From: Alphaproteobacteria bacterium
Lineage (GTDB): Bacteria; Pseudomonadota; Alphaproteobacteria; Bin95
Direction of reading: 5' to 3'
Length of the DNA stretch: 61,176 bases
Assembly (NCBI GenBank): GCA_022827685.1
Contig: JAJEIH010000024.1
Span: 1 to 61,176, forward strand
The first letter of the stretch is position 1; each line of letters begins with the position of its first letter. The position numbers and the translations under genes were made by a program. This document shows, in pieces, positions 27,981 through 36,097 of this stretch. A model generated the notes under the pieces. It was not told the origin of the DNA and ran no database searches. It saw only the letters and a program-made list of their open reading frames with translations.

Positions 27981-28985
27981 ATGCCCGAGGAAATGACCGC
28001 GAACCGCCTGGCGCCCGTGCCGCCCCTGACGGAGTGGTTCGCCGGGATCGAGAGCGGCCACAACCGCAGGGGCTATCTGCGCGATGTCGGGGAGTTCATG
28101 CGCCATGCCGGCCTCCGCGAACCGGAGGAGCTGCGGGACGCGGCGGCGGAGCAGGTGGAGGCCTGGCGCGACGAGCTGCTTGCGCGCCCGCTCAGGCCGG
28201 CGACCGTGCGCCGCAAGCTCTCGGCGCTCTCGTCTCTGTTCGACGAGCTGCTCGCCCGGGGCGCGGCGGCGGCCAACCCGGTCCGGGGCGTGGAGAGGCC
28301 GGCGGACGAGGAAGGCAGGCATGCAGCGCCGGTGCTGACCGGCGAGCAGGCGCGCCGGCTCCTCGACGCGCCGCCCGGGAACACTATCAAGGGCCTGCGC
28401 GACCGCGCTATCCTCGCCGTCATGCTCTGCCAGGGGCTGACCCGCGAGGAACTTTGCGGGCTGAGCGTGGGCGACCTGGTGCTCATGGACGGCCAGCCCC
28501 GCCTGAATGTCGCGGGCAACCGGGGCCGGATGCGCATTGCCGCGCTGCATCCCGAGGCGGAGCAGCGGATCGGAGACTATCTCGGCCGGGCGGGCCACGG
28601 ACGGGACCCCTCCGCTCCGCTCTTCCGCCCGGTAGCCAACAATCGCGGCGGCGGCAGGCTCGACCGCGCGCTCGATCCGGGCTCGGTCTACAGCAATGTG
28701 GTGCGCTACCACGCGGACCGCGCCGGTCTCACGCGCGAGGTCGAGGGGCTGTGCGCGCATTCGCTGAGGGCGACGGCGGCGGCGACCGCGCTTCGCGAGG
28801 GCGCGCGGCCCGAGGCGGTCAGGGACTGGCTCGGCCACACCGACCTCGCCGCCACCCTGCGCTACTACCGGTCTCCGGCGAGCGAGTGCATCGCCCCGGC
28901 CTTGCGCATCTCCTATCCCGGGCCTGCGCCGGACCATGAAGAGCCGCCGCCCTCGGCCGCCGCAGCACGGGCGCCCGCTGCATGA
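27981..28985 (+). CDS. Tyrosine recombinase (XerC/D-like integrase)
   Basis: The protein (334 residues) has an N-terminal SAM-like core-binding domain (about 10-100) and a C-terminal catalytic domain. Catalytic residues visible are the first arginine in QGLTREELCGL, the H-x-x-R pair in HSLRATAAAT (about residues 260-263), and LGHTDLAATLRYYR with the third histidine and the nucleophilic tyrosine near residue 296. The beta-hairpin lysine appears replaced by arginine (AGNRGRMRI). AGGAA precedes the ATG at 27981. It could integrate or resolve the element, but it is not at an obvious end and no att repeats were found. Confidence 0.88.
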   Translation: MPEEMTANRLAPVPPLTEWFAGIESGHNRRGYLRDVGEFMRHAGLREPEELRDAAAEQVEAWRDELLARPLRPATVRRKLSALSSLFDELLARGAAAANPVRGVERPADEEGRHAAPVLTGEQARRLLDAPPGNTIKGLRDRAILAVMLCQGLTREELCGLSVGDLVLMDGQPRLNVAGNRGRMRIAALHPEAEQRIGDYLGRAGHGRDPSAPLFRPVANNRGGGRLDRALDPGSVYSNVVRYHADRAGLTREVEGLCAHSLRATAAATALREGARPEAVRDWLGHTDLAATLRYYRSPASECIAPALRISYPGPAPDHEEPPPSAAAARAPAA

Positions 28986-29022
28986 GCGCGGGCAATGAAG
29001 CATCCGCCGCGGAGACCCCCGC

Positions 29023-29328
29023 ATGAACGCCGTAACGGACTGGCGAAGCCGCGAAGTCGAACGGCTCCGCGCCGAGGTCGAGGGCCTTCGCGAGGAGAAC
29101 GCCGGGCTGCGGAAAGAGCTTGTCGAGGCCCGCAGGATACCGATTCTGGACGTGCCGACCGTGGTGGGTGCCGGCCTGCTCTTCGTGCTGGCGGCGCTGC
29201 AGACCTGCGAATGGAAATGGAAAAGCGCATCGCCGGACAGTCCCGGGGAACGAGGCGCCGTTTCCGCTCCGGAGAAGCCCGGGACGGGCCCAGCCGCCGG
29301 CATGTCCGGCCCGCAGGGCCCGGCATGA
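29023..29328 (+). CDS. Small coiled-coil, single-helix membrane protein (first of a chain)
   Basis: The 101-residue product starts with a heptad-like coiled coil (REVERLRAEVEGLREENAGL). One membrane helix follows (VPTVVGAGLLFVLAALQT), then a proline/glycine-rich tail ending MSGPQGPA. It matches no family I know. Its stop overlaps the ATG of the next gene (ATGA), and the next genes share the coiled-coil start and the tail, so the chain arose by local duplication. A role in the cell envelope linked to the element is inferred only from topology. Confidence 0.6.
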   Translation: MNAVTDWRSREVERLRAEVEGLREENAGLRKELVEARRIPILDVPTVVGAGLLFVLAALQTCEWKWKSASPDSPGERGAVSAPEKPGTGPAAGMSGPQGPA

Positions 29329-29552
29329 ACGGCAGGCCCGAAAGCGAAGACGGCGGGATCGAGCGGCTGCGCGCCGAGGTGGAGGTCCTGCGCGGCACGC
29401 TCCGCCGGCTCGAATGCGCCGGGCCGCCCTGCGGGTACCGCTGCCCGTACTGCTCGTATGAACCGCCGTTCTTCAACCCGCTGTCCACGGGCCTGCTCGG
29501 CCTGTCGCTTTCAATATTCGCGTTCTTCGCGATACTCGCGCTGTTCGGATGA
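29325..29552 (+). CDS. Small coiled-coil membrane protein with CxxxCxxC motif
   Basis: This 75-residue protein begins NGRPESEDGGIERLRAEVE, a coiled coil closely related to that of the gene at 29680. A cysteine cluster CGYRCPYCSY follows, which could bind metal, then a C-terminal membrane helix (LGLSLSIFAFFAILALFG). It starts within the stop of the preceding gene and its own stop overlaps the next ATG, indicating translational coupling. The function is unknown. Confidence 0.6.
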   Translation: MNGRPESEDGGIERLRAEVEVLRGTLRRLECAGPPCGYRCPYCSYEPPFFNPLSTGLLGLSLSIFAFFAILALFG

Positions 29553-29683
29553 GAGGCCCGCCGCCGGACAGTCGCGGGAAACCGGGCGCCGTGTCCGCCC
29601 CGGCGCGAGACCGGGATCGGGCGCCGCAAGAGCATGGAACGGGCCCGACCGGCGGCATGTCCGGCCCGGAGAGCCCGGCATGA
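29549..29683 (+). CDS. 44-residue proline/glycine-rich ORF linking two coupled genes
   Basis: This short frame begins at an ATG overlapping the preceding stop and ends with a TGA overlapping the next start, so all four genes of the chain are joined by ATGA overlaps. Its sequence (PDSRGKPGAVSAPAR ... MSGPESPA) matches the tail of the 29023 gene (PDSPGERGAVSAPEK ... MSGPQGPA). It is either a small gene or the residue of a duplicated gene whose front half was lost. Coding status rests on the overlaps and the protein-level similarity. Confidence 0.4.
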   Translation: MRGPPPDSRGKPGAVSAPARDRDRAPQEHGTGPTGGMSGPESPA

Positions 29684-29928
29684 ACGACAGGCCCGAAAGC
29701 GAAGACGCCGAAATCGAACGGCTGCGCGCCGAGGCCGCCGACCTTCGCGGCAGGATCGACCGCCTCGAAGGCGACCGGTGCGGATGCCCGGACTGCCGCC
29801 ACCCCCCGGTCCGGTCGCATTGGTCGACCTGGCCGGAGTCGCCGTGGTTCATACATCCGCTGGCAGCATCCCTGATCAACTTCGTGTCCATCGCGACGAT
29901 CATATTCGCGATCGTGGCGTTCCTGTGA
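29680..29928 (+). CDS. Small coiled-coil membrane protein with two cysteine pairs
   Basis: The 82-residue protein (NDRPESEDAEIERLRAEAAD) is a paralogue of the 29325 gene. A CGCPDC motif replaces the cysteine cluster, and a C-terminal helix follows (LINFVSIATIIFAIVAFL). It is the last member of the coupled chain. Similar DNA after its stop (GGATGGGAGGCCC, 29955) hints at a further decayed repeat. The function is unknown. Confidence 0.6.
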   Translation: MNDRPESEDAEIERLRAEAADLRGRIDRLEGDRCGCPDCRHPPVRSHWSTWPESPWFIHPLAASLINFVSIATIIFAIVAFL

Positions 29929-30001
29929 CGGCATCGGCGTCCGGATGGGAGGCCCGGCCCGACAGCGCCGCGCAGACCATGATACTGGTGAGAAATGCGA
30001 G

Positions 30002-30334
30002 TTGACCGAGCATCCCCCGGACGGCGGGCTGCCCGTTCGGTGCTACCCGTCAGGCGCGCAGCTCAGGCGGGTCTATGAGGTGATCTGGAACTCCTCGCTC
30101 GACCCCGGCAACTTCCAGCGCCATGTGCGCGAGAGCGGGGCCTTCGAGCAACGCGCCCCGCAGCCCCCGCCGAAGGCCGGGCAAGGCGCGCGGCCGGAGC
30201 GCGGCCGGCCCGCATCGCTGTGGGCGGCGCGGCGGACGGAAGCCGGGCGCCCGGCGACGGCGACCCGAACGCTCGCCAGGCCGGGACGTTCGTCGCAGGC
30301 CGATGCATCGCTTCCGGCCGGAAACCGACGATAA
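30002..30334 (+). CDS. Solo NrtR-like winged-helix protein
   Basis: From a TTG start the frame encodes about 110 residues. The segment QLRRVYEVIWNSSLDPGNFQ followed by RHVRESGAFEQ and GRPASLWAARR matches the C-terminal winged helix of NrtR-type NUDIX regulators. In that family, VYEAILGRxLDxxNFRRKLL and GRPARLYR are hallmark blocks. The NUDIX domain is missing. The protein may be a DNA-binding regulator of the following cassette or a gene fragment. The start is uncertain because no strong ribosome binding site was seen. The 257 bases after it hold no supported gene. Confidence 0.45.
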   Translation: MTEHPPDGGLPVRCYPSGAQLRRVYEVIWNSSLDPGNFQRHVRESGAFEQRAPQPPPKAGQGARPERGRPASLWAARRTEAGRPATATRTLARPGRSSQADASLPAGNRR

Positions 30335-30591
30335 GGGCCTCCTTGTCCGGCGACAGGCGTGGCGCTCCAGCAGTCGGCGCCGCAGCCGCCGGAGCCCGGT
30401 CCAGTGTGGCGAGTGGCCAACGCATGTGCAGCGCAAGCTCACGGCAGGTCGAATCGGACACGGAGGACAGGTGATGCCGGGCGGCAAGGCCGGTCGCCTG
30501 TTCCCCACGTTCGAGAACCGTGCCTTGACGCAACTCTGAACAGCTTCCATCGTGACCCGGACAGGGGGGCCTTTCAGGAGCATGTGAACCC

Positions 30592-31386
30592 GTGACCGGA
30601 TTCGAGCAGGCATTCGACGACGCGGAACAGGCTGCCGAGGCGGCGCGAAGGGCAGCGGCACGCCTGGTTTCCACCGCAAATGCGGTGAAAAAAGCAGCTC
30701 AGACGGGCAATATTGCGGCGATGCGGCGAGAGCAGGGCAAGCTTGGCGAAGCGCTGGACGCGTTGCGGGAAGAGGTCGGACGCGCCGCCGCCTGCTGGCC
30801 CTTTTCGGAGGCGGAAGAGGCGGGCTATCTGAAGGAAGGATATGGCCCGGAATTGCTGGAGGCGGCCGCCGGGAAGGGCCTGAGCATTTACGAGCGCGAC
30901 GGACAGCTCATATCCCCGCCGTCCATCCTTCGGATCCTGCCGGACAGCCGCTCCGTCCAGCTGGACAGGAAACGTATCCCTACCATCCGTCCAAGCTGGC
31001 TTGCGGATTTGCTGCTGCGCAACCGGGGCAAATCCAGCGGGTTCACTCCGCAACGGTTTCTGGAGGCGCTCTACTCCGTGTACGCGGACATAACCGGCCC
31101 GTCGGCACTGCTGTCCAAACAGGGCGACGGCGTCGTGCCCCTCGCCCGCATATACCGGCTCATGACCGCCTTGCCAGGCGTCGGCCGCGACTACGACCGG
31201 ATGGATTTCGGCAGGGACCTCTACATGCTGGATTCAGGAGGGCCGCGCAGAACAAGGAAGGGCGCGGAAGTGTCCTTTTCATCATCCGGAGGTAAGTATC
31301 GCCCGCGCGACCTGTTCTATTTCGTCGACCCGGCCGGCGTCAGCATCGACTATTACGGGATCCGCTTCAGGGACGTCGGCGAATGA
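30592..31386 (+). CDS. Defence-cassette protein of unknown fold (gene A)
   Basis: This 264-residue protein (GTG start, AGGAG eleven bases upstream) has an N-terminal alpha-helical coil (about 1-70, alanine-rich). A mixed domain follows, containing GLSIYERDGQLISPPSILRI, RKRIPTIRPSWLADLLL and TPQRFLEALYSVYADITGP. The C-terminus reads YFVDPAGVSIDYYGIRFRDV. I recognise no named domain. It is the first gene of a tight operon with two BrxC/BrxD-like genes and an SNF2 helicase, and its stop overlaps the next start (ATGA). By position it could be a target-recognition or scaffold subunit; that is inference. Confidence 0.7.
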   Translation: MTGFEQAFDDAEQAAEAARRAAARLVSTANAVKKAAQTGNIAAMRREQGKLGEALDALREEVGRAAACWPFSEAEEAGYLKEGYGPELLEAAAGKGLSIYERDGQLISPPSILRILPDSRSVQLDRKRIPTIRPSWLADLLLRNRGKSSGFTPQRFLEALYSVYADITGPSALLSKQGDGVVPLARIYRLMTALPGVGRDYDRMDFGRDLYMLDSGGPRRTRKGAEVSFSSSGGKYRPRDLFYFVDPAGVSIDYYGIRFRDVGE

Positions 31387-32348
31387 ACAACAGGATTCCG
31401 CTTGAAGACTGGCTTGCTGTCATCGACCGGGAATATCTGTCCACCTTCATCGGCAACGGTGGCGCGGCCGTCAAGTTCGCTGTTGCGGACGATGACCGCA
31501 GGGCGGGGCTGCGCGAAGCATTGAAGTCGCATGGCGAATCGCACGGATACCTGTTCGTGGGCCTGGATGCGGCGACAAGCCGGGCTTATATGCCGCAAGA
31601 CCTGTTTTTCGGCGTTGCACGCCAGGTTGATTGGCGGTTGCTGGCCCGCCGCGTGATCCTGGGCTATCTGGCCGAAGAAGGCTTCGCCATCGAGGGCATC
31701 GAAGCGCAGGACCCGGACGCGGTGGAGACGGCTATCGCCAGGAATGCCTCCGGGCGGGATTATGCGGGCGGTGTGCTGAGGCCGTACCTTGAAAACCGGA
31801 TTTTCAGGAACGCCGACCTCGCCAAAGCTTTTCGCATCGCCATGCTGCATCTCTGCCGTTTCGAGCTCCAGCAAGCAGCCGGGACCGACGGGTACGCCGG
31901 CCAGGCGCTGCTGGATTGGCTGACCGGAGAGGACAGCAGGATCGGACAATTGCGCGACTTCCAGATCCGGACCCGGATCGACCGCACGACAGCGCGGTAT
32001 TTTCTGGAGTCCGCCTGTCACTGGATGAGGCAGGCCGGTCATGCCGGCACGATCGTCTATCTGGACAATGACCGGGTGACCGTGGGACGAAATCCGCGGG
32101 ACGGACTGAGATACTATACCAGGGCGATGACGCTGGACCATTACGAGGTTCTGCGGGAGTTCATAGACGGCACGGACCGGTTGGCCGGCGTGTTGCTGGT
32201 AGTAGCAACCGGTTACGAGTTCCTGAACGACGATCCCGTCAGAGGCCGGGGCTGGGGCATCTACTCCGCCCTGCGCACGAGGATCATGGACGATGTCCGT
32301 GACAGGAATGTGGTCAATCCCGTTTCGTCTCTGGTCAGAATATCCTGA
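31383..32348 (+). CDS. BrxC/BrxD-like protein without a clear Walker A motif (gene B)
   Basis: The 321-residue sequence resembles the DUF2791 (BREX BrxC/BrxD) ATP-binding family. Matching blocks are FIGNGGAAVKFAVADDD, YMPQDLFFGVARQVDWRLLA, DRTTARYFLESACHWMRQAG, TIVYLDNDRVTVGRNPRDG and LREFIDGTDRLAGVLLVVAT. A normal GxxxxGKS loop is absent and only GNGGAAVKF stands in its place. It is therefore probably a degenerate ATPase pairing with the intact one encoded next. The start overlaps the stop of gene A, and gene C begins 21 bases downstream. Confidence 0.72.
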   Translation: MNNRIPLEDWLAVIDREYLSTFIGNGGAAVKFAVADDDRRAGLREALKSHGESHGYLFVGLDAATSRAYMPQDLFFGVARQVDWRLLARRVILGYLAEEGFAIEGIEAQDPDAVETAIARNASGRDYAGGVLRPYLENRIFRNADLAKAFRIAMLHLCRFELQQAAGTDGYAGQALLDWLTGEDSRIGQLRDFQIRTRIDRTTARYFLESACHWMRQAGHAGTIVYLDNDRVTVGRNPRDGLRYYTRAMTLDHYEVLREFIDGTDRLAGVLLVVATGYEFLNDDPVRGRGWGIYSALRTRIMDDVRDRNVVNPVSSLVRIS

Positions 32349-32368
32349 ACGAGGAGCCAGCCTCTGCC

Positions 32369-33646
32369 ATGACCGTGCCATCGGACAAGGCGGCAAACGT
32401 CGCTGCCAGACGCGCGATAGAGGCGCTCCGGAGCGGCGTGCCCAACCGGGATGCGGTGCGGGAGCTCGGGAGCAGCCAGCCGGATGCCGAACAGCAATTT
32501 TCCCGAATGCTGGAGGGAGCCGCCGACTTCGCGCGGCCCTTGCCCGTTGCCCGCGGAATGCTGATTTCAGGAGACTTCGGCGCCGGAAAATCTCATCTTC
32601 TGGCTCACTTGGAGCAGATGGCGCTTTCGAAGAACTTCGTTACGAGCCGGGTGGTGATAAGCAAGGAAACGCCGCTCTACGACTTGGGAAAGGTCTACTC
32701 TTCCGCTGTTGACAGCGCCAGGATTCCGGACCGGAACGGGCGCTTCATCGAAGAACTGTCGCTCGCCCTGAAGCCCGGGACTGAAAATTACGACCTGTTT
32801 TCCGGAGCCATTGCCAGCGCCGCGCTGGACGGCCAGTTGAGCATGATGTTTCCTGCAACCCGTATCGTGCACGAGCGGTCGCACGATCAGGAAATCCTGA
32901 ATGAAATCGAGTCGTTCTGGGCCGGAGACAGAATCGCGGTTGCAACCGTAAGGAGAGGCTTGCGATCGATCGGCGAGGCGCACAACTACCGCTTTTCAGC
33001 GCCGCGGGCTGCGGAACTCCCGCTGCAGCGGCTGCGGTTCGCCGCCGAACTCATCCGGGGGACAGGATACAAGGGATGGGTCGTGTTCATGGACGAGATC
33101 GAGCTGATCGGCAACTACTCGATATTGCAGCGGGCCAGGTCCTATGCCGAACTCGCGCGCTGGACGGGATGCGCCTCGGGGGACGGCTATCCCGGCCTGA
33201 TTGCCGTCGGGGCGGTCACGGACGATTATTCGTCGACGGTTATCGGAGCGGACGGGAAGCAGGACAGGGACAGGATCGGCCCCCGGTTGCAGCAAAGCGC
33301 GCGCTACGGGGGTCTGGTCGAAGCCGCCGAGGCCGGCATGACTACACTGGAGCGGGATGTAATCGAACTGAAGCCGGTCAGGGACGCTGACGTGGCTGCG
33401 GTGCTGGAGAAATTGCGCGGCGTTTACGAAAGGGCCTACGACTGGCAACCGTCCCCGGCCTCAAGGACTTCAGAAAGCGCGGGACACCGAAACCAGATTC
33501 GTTACAAGGTCCGGGCGGCGATCAACGAATGGGATTTGCTGAGGCTGCGTCCCGGCTATCGACCGGACATCGAGACCGAGGAGTTCCGGCACAGCTACGA
33601 AGAGGATGCGCAGCTCGAAAGGCCGGCCGCGGACGATGCGGAATAG
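32369..33646 (+). CDS. BrxC/BrxD-like P-loop ATPase (gene C)
   Basis: This 425-residue ATPase has Walker A GDFGAGKSHLL near residue 68 and Walker B GWVVFMDEIEL near residue 235. The family blocks ARRAIEALRSGVPNRDAV, SRVVISKETPLYDLGKVY and RARSYAELARW are present, matching the DUF2791 BREX ATPases that act in phage exclusion. It likely works with gene B as a hetero-oligomer on DNA or membranes. No PglZ, PglX methylase or BrxL gene accompanies it, so this is not a standard BREX locus. The SNF2 helicase follows 30 bases later. Confidence 0.82.
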   Translation: MTVPSDKAANVAARRAIEALRSGVPNRDAVRELGSSQPDAEQQFSRMLEGAADFARPLPVARGMLISGDFGAGKSHLLAHLEQMALSKNFVTSRVVISKETPLYDLGKVYSSAVDSARIPDRNGRFIEELSLALKPGTENYDLFSGAIASAALDGQLSMMFPATRIVHERSHDQEILNEIESFWAGDRIAVATVRRGLRSIGEAHNYRFSAPRAAELPLQRLRFAAELIRGTGYKGWVVFMDEIELIGNYSILQRARSYAELARWTGCASGDGYPGLIAVGAVTDDYSSTVIGADGKQDRDRIGPRLQQSARYGGLVEAAEAGMTTLERDVIELKPVRDADVAAVLEKLRGVYERAYDWQPSPASRTSESAGHRNQIRYKVRAAINEWDLLRLRPGYRPDIETEEFRHSYEEDAQLERPAADDAE

Positions 33647-33676
33647 AGGCTGACAGTAACCGGGCGGGACTCCGGA

Positions 33677-35641
33677 ATGGCAGGTGGGTCGAATGCGGCC
33701 TGTGCCCGGGCGGACGTCGTGGCCTGGCTGCGGATCGTGAAGAGAAGCAGTTCCAAAGGGGATCGCCTGGCGCTGCTGGAGACCTCACCGGAAGGAAAGC
33801 CTCTCGGCTTCGGATTTGCACGCGCCCGGCGGGCGGCAGTCGCAAGAGTAGCCGGGGCGCTGCTCGAGGCGGCCGGACATACGCCGTCCCTGGTCGTGGC
33901 ATTGGCCGGCGAGTTGGCGCCTTACGAACTGGAAGATGCCCCGCAACTGTCTGTGCCGCTCTGCCTTGTAGGCCCGGAGGGCGGGAAGTCCGGTTACAGT
34001 TTGCGCTGGACGGGGGAACCGCCCGAACCTGATTCTCCTGCCGGCCGGGCCTTGTCGGTGCTGATAGCCCAGCACAGGCCGTTCGAGCCTCTGGAGCGGG
34101 CGGCCACGGGACTGAACGTGGCCTTCGCCGATGCGCGGGTGCGGCAGGCGGCGTGCATTGCCGGGCTCGACCTGTTGCTTTCCTTGCCGGTGGAAGCCTC
34201 CGGGCCGGCAGACGACGCCGGGACGGCCCTGGACGAGCGACTGCGCTCCGTGCTGGCCGTGCCGCGCGAGCCTGCAGTCGCCAAGCCGGACCTCAAATTG
34301 AAGTGGGCGGGCGAACTGATGCCCTTCCAGCAGGATGGTGTGCGGGCGCTGTTGGAGATGGACCGGCTTCTGCTGGCGGACGACATGGGGCTTGGCAAGA
34401 CCGTACAGACCGTCGCCGCGTTGCGGATCCTGGCGGCGCGGGGCGAAGCGGGCCCCAGCCTCGTGGTTGCGCCGGCAAGCCTGCTCGACCAATGGCGGCG
34501 GGAACTGGCCAAGTGGGCGCCGGAGCTTTCCGCCATCGTGGTGCGCGGACCAGCGGACGACCGGACATGGCAATGGCAGGCCGACAAGGATGTCGTTCTG
34601 TCGAGCTACGAGACACTGCGCGCCGACGCCGGCCGTCTGTCAGCGTTGCGACCTCCGGGAGAGCACTGGAGCTCCGTCGTGGCCGACGAGGCGCAACGGA
34701 TCAAGAACCGCAACGATACCAGTCGGGCTATCAAGCGTCTTGCGAGAATGCGGTCCTGGGCGCTCACCGGAACGCCGATCGAGAACCGCGAGGACGAACT
34801 GGCCTCCATCATGGAATTCGTGGACCATGATGGCGGGGAGCGACCCCTCCAATACCGTCCCGGTCCCGCATTGCTCCGGCGCCACCGGGAATTGCAGCTT
34901 CGCCGCCGCAAGGGCGATGTGCTGGCCGACCTGCCGCCGAAGCTCGAGTCCCGCCTGACATTGGCGCTCCGCCCCGAACAACAGAGGAGTTACGACCGGG
35001 CGGAACAGGAAGGCATCGTTTATCTCAGGTCGCTGGGCGCCAGCGTCACCGTTCGCCATATCCTCGAATTGATCACCCGCCTGAAGCAGATATGCAACTT
35101 CGACCCGCAGACGGGCGTGTCCGCCAAAATGGACGACATCGAGGAGAAACTGCGGGAAGTCTCGTCTCGCGGGCACAAGGCGCTGATTTTCTCGCAATAC
35201 GCCAACGAAATATCGGGAGTGAAAGCGGCAGCGCTCCGGTTGAAGGAGTTCGATCCGCTCGTGCTGACAGGCGAAGTGCCGGTCGAGGCGCGTCCTCGCC
35301 TTGTGGAACGGTTCAGGACCTCGGATCGGCACAGGGTCATGGTCGTGTCGCTTCGCGCGGGCGGGGTCGGCCTCAATCTTCAGGAGGCCTCTTATGTGTT
35401 CCATCTGGATCGCTGGTGGAACCCCGCGGTCGAACGGCAGGCAGAGGACCGAGCACACCGTATCGGCCAGACGGTCAAGCTCAATGTCGTCAAGTACATC
35501 TGCGCCGACACCATCGAGGAGCGCATAGATGGGATCCTCATCGGCAAGCAAGAGTTGTTCGACCGCATCGTGGACGATGTCTCGCTTGACCTGTCGAAGC
35601 AGCTGACGCGCCGCCAACTTCTCGCCCTGTTCGGACTGTAG
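33677..35641 (+). CDS. SNF2-family DNA helicase/translocase (gene D)
   Basis: The 654-residue protein has a roughly 205-residue N-terminal domain that I do not recognise. A complete SWI2/SNF2 motor follows: motif I ADDMGLGKTVQT, motif II VVADEAQRIKN (DEAQ box), motif III ALTGTPIENRED, motif V LRAGGVGLNLQEASYVFHLD and motif VI RWWNPAVERQAEDRAHRIGQ. Such motors translocate on double-stranded DNA and remodel protein-DNA complexes; related helicases occur in DISARM and BREX-like defence. It ends the four-gene operon. No nuclease domain is visible in it or its neighbours. Confidence 0.9.
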   Translation: MAGGSNAACARADVVAWLRIVKRSSSKGDRLALLETSPEGKPLGFGFARARRAAVARVAGALLEAAGHTPSLVVALAGELAPYELEDAPQLSVPLCLVGPEGGKSGYSLRWTGEPPEPDSPAGRALSVLIAQHRPFEPLERAATGLNVAFADARVRQAACIAGLDLLLSLPVEASGPADDAGTALDERLRSVLAVPREPAVAKPDLKLKWAGELMPFQQDGVRALLEMDRLLLADDMGLGKTVQTVAALRILAARGEAGPSLVVAPASLLDQWRRELAKWAPELSAIVVRGPADDRTWQWQADKDVVLSSYETLRADAGRLSALRPPGEHWSSVVADEAQRIKNRNDTSRAIKRLARMRSWALTGTPIENREDELASIMEFVDHDGGERPLQYRPGPALLRRHRELQLRRRKGDVLADLPPKLESRLTLALRPEQQRSYDRAEQEGIVYLRSLGASVTVRHILELITRLKQICNFDPQTGVSAKMDDIEEKLREVSSRGHKALIFSQYANEISGVKAAALRLKEFDPLVLTGEVPVEARPRLVERFRTSDRHRVMVVSLRAGGVGLNLQEASYVFHLDRWWNPAVERQAEDRAHRIGQTVKLNVVKYICADTIEERIDGILIGKQELFDRIVDDVSLDLSKQLTRRQLLALFGL

Positions 35642-35678
35642 GACGAAACCGGATCCCGATCAGGGCAAATGTTGTCGC

Positions 35679-35858
35679 TCACCGGAGGCCACCGTAACCG
35701 CCTGTTCTGTAGAATACCTTCAGGTACTTGTAGAAGAAGGCGAGTTCGCGCTTGATGGCGTTGCGCGCGGCGCGGTTTCTGCCTGACTTGTCGCGGAGGT
35801 AGCAGCGCCCGTATGACCCTGGCGCTGCCGTGCGGGTCGGCCGGGGGTTCGGGCTCAT
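35679..35858 (-). CDS. 59-residue basic hypothetical ORF
   Basis: This frame, too short for usual gene calling, encodes a basic peptide with a protein-like end: CYLRDKSGRNRAARNAIKRE then LAFFYKYLKVFYRTGGYGG. The mix of aromatic and charged residues is unlike shadow frames nearby. It lies between the defence cassette and the RHH genes, convergent with the helicase gene. It may be a small gene or the end of a lost one. I recognise no family. The remaining 240 bases up to 36097 hold nothing supported. Confidence 0.35.
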   Translation of the reverse strand: MSPNPRPTRTAAPGSYGRCYLRDKSGRNRAARNAIKRELAFFYKYLKVFYRTGGYGGLR

Positions 35859-36097
35859 CGCCCGGACGACAGCGGGCGGAACCTATTCGTCCATGAACCG
35901 CGCCCTGTCGTGCGTCGGCTTGGAGACCGCCGACGCCGTAGGCGGCGTCAGGTTCCGAGTGGAGGAAGAGACGCCGCCCCAGAGCCAGGGAGGCCGGGCT
36001 GCTCCGACGCCGTCGGCGGTCGGCGCGGTTGCGTGGTATGGATCGGGAAAGCGGGGCCCGCGGCGGCGCGGGACCGGATGAGCCGCCGGTGCCCGCT

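Larger units (their letters stand above)
29236..29745 (+). repeat. Tandem gene-duplication repeat (two units)
   Basis: DNA at about 29236-29390 and 29570-29745 is clearly related. Each unit encodes the Pro/Gly-rich tail, the shared block GGCATGTCCGGCCC, the start codon and the PESED coiled-coil start. The second unit has small insertions. This shows that the membrane-protein chain grew by tandem duplication. Confidence 0.65.

Noticed and set aside
30335-30591. Possible small gene before the defence cassette
   Set aside because: Several overlapping frames exist but none has a ribosome site, domain or consistent composition.
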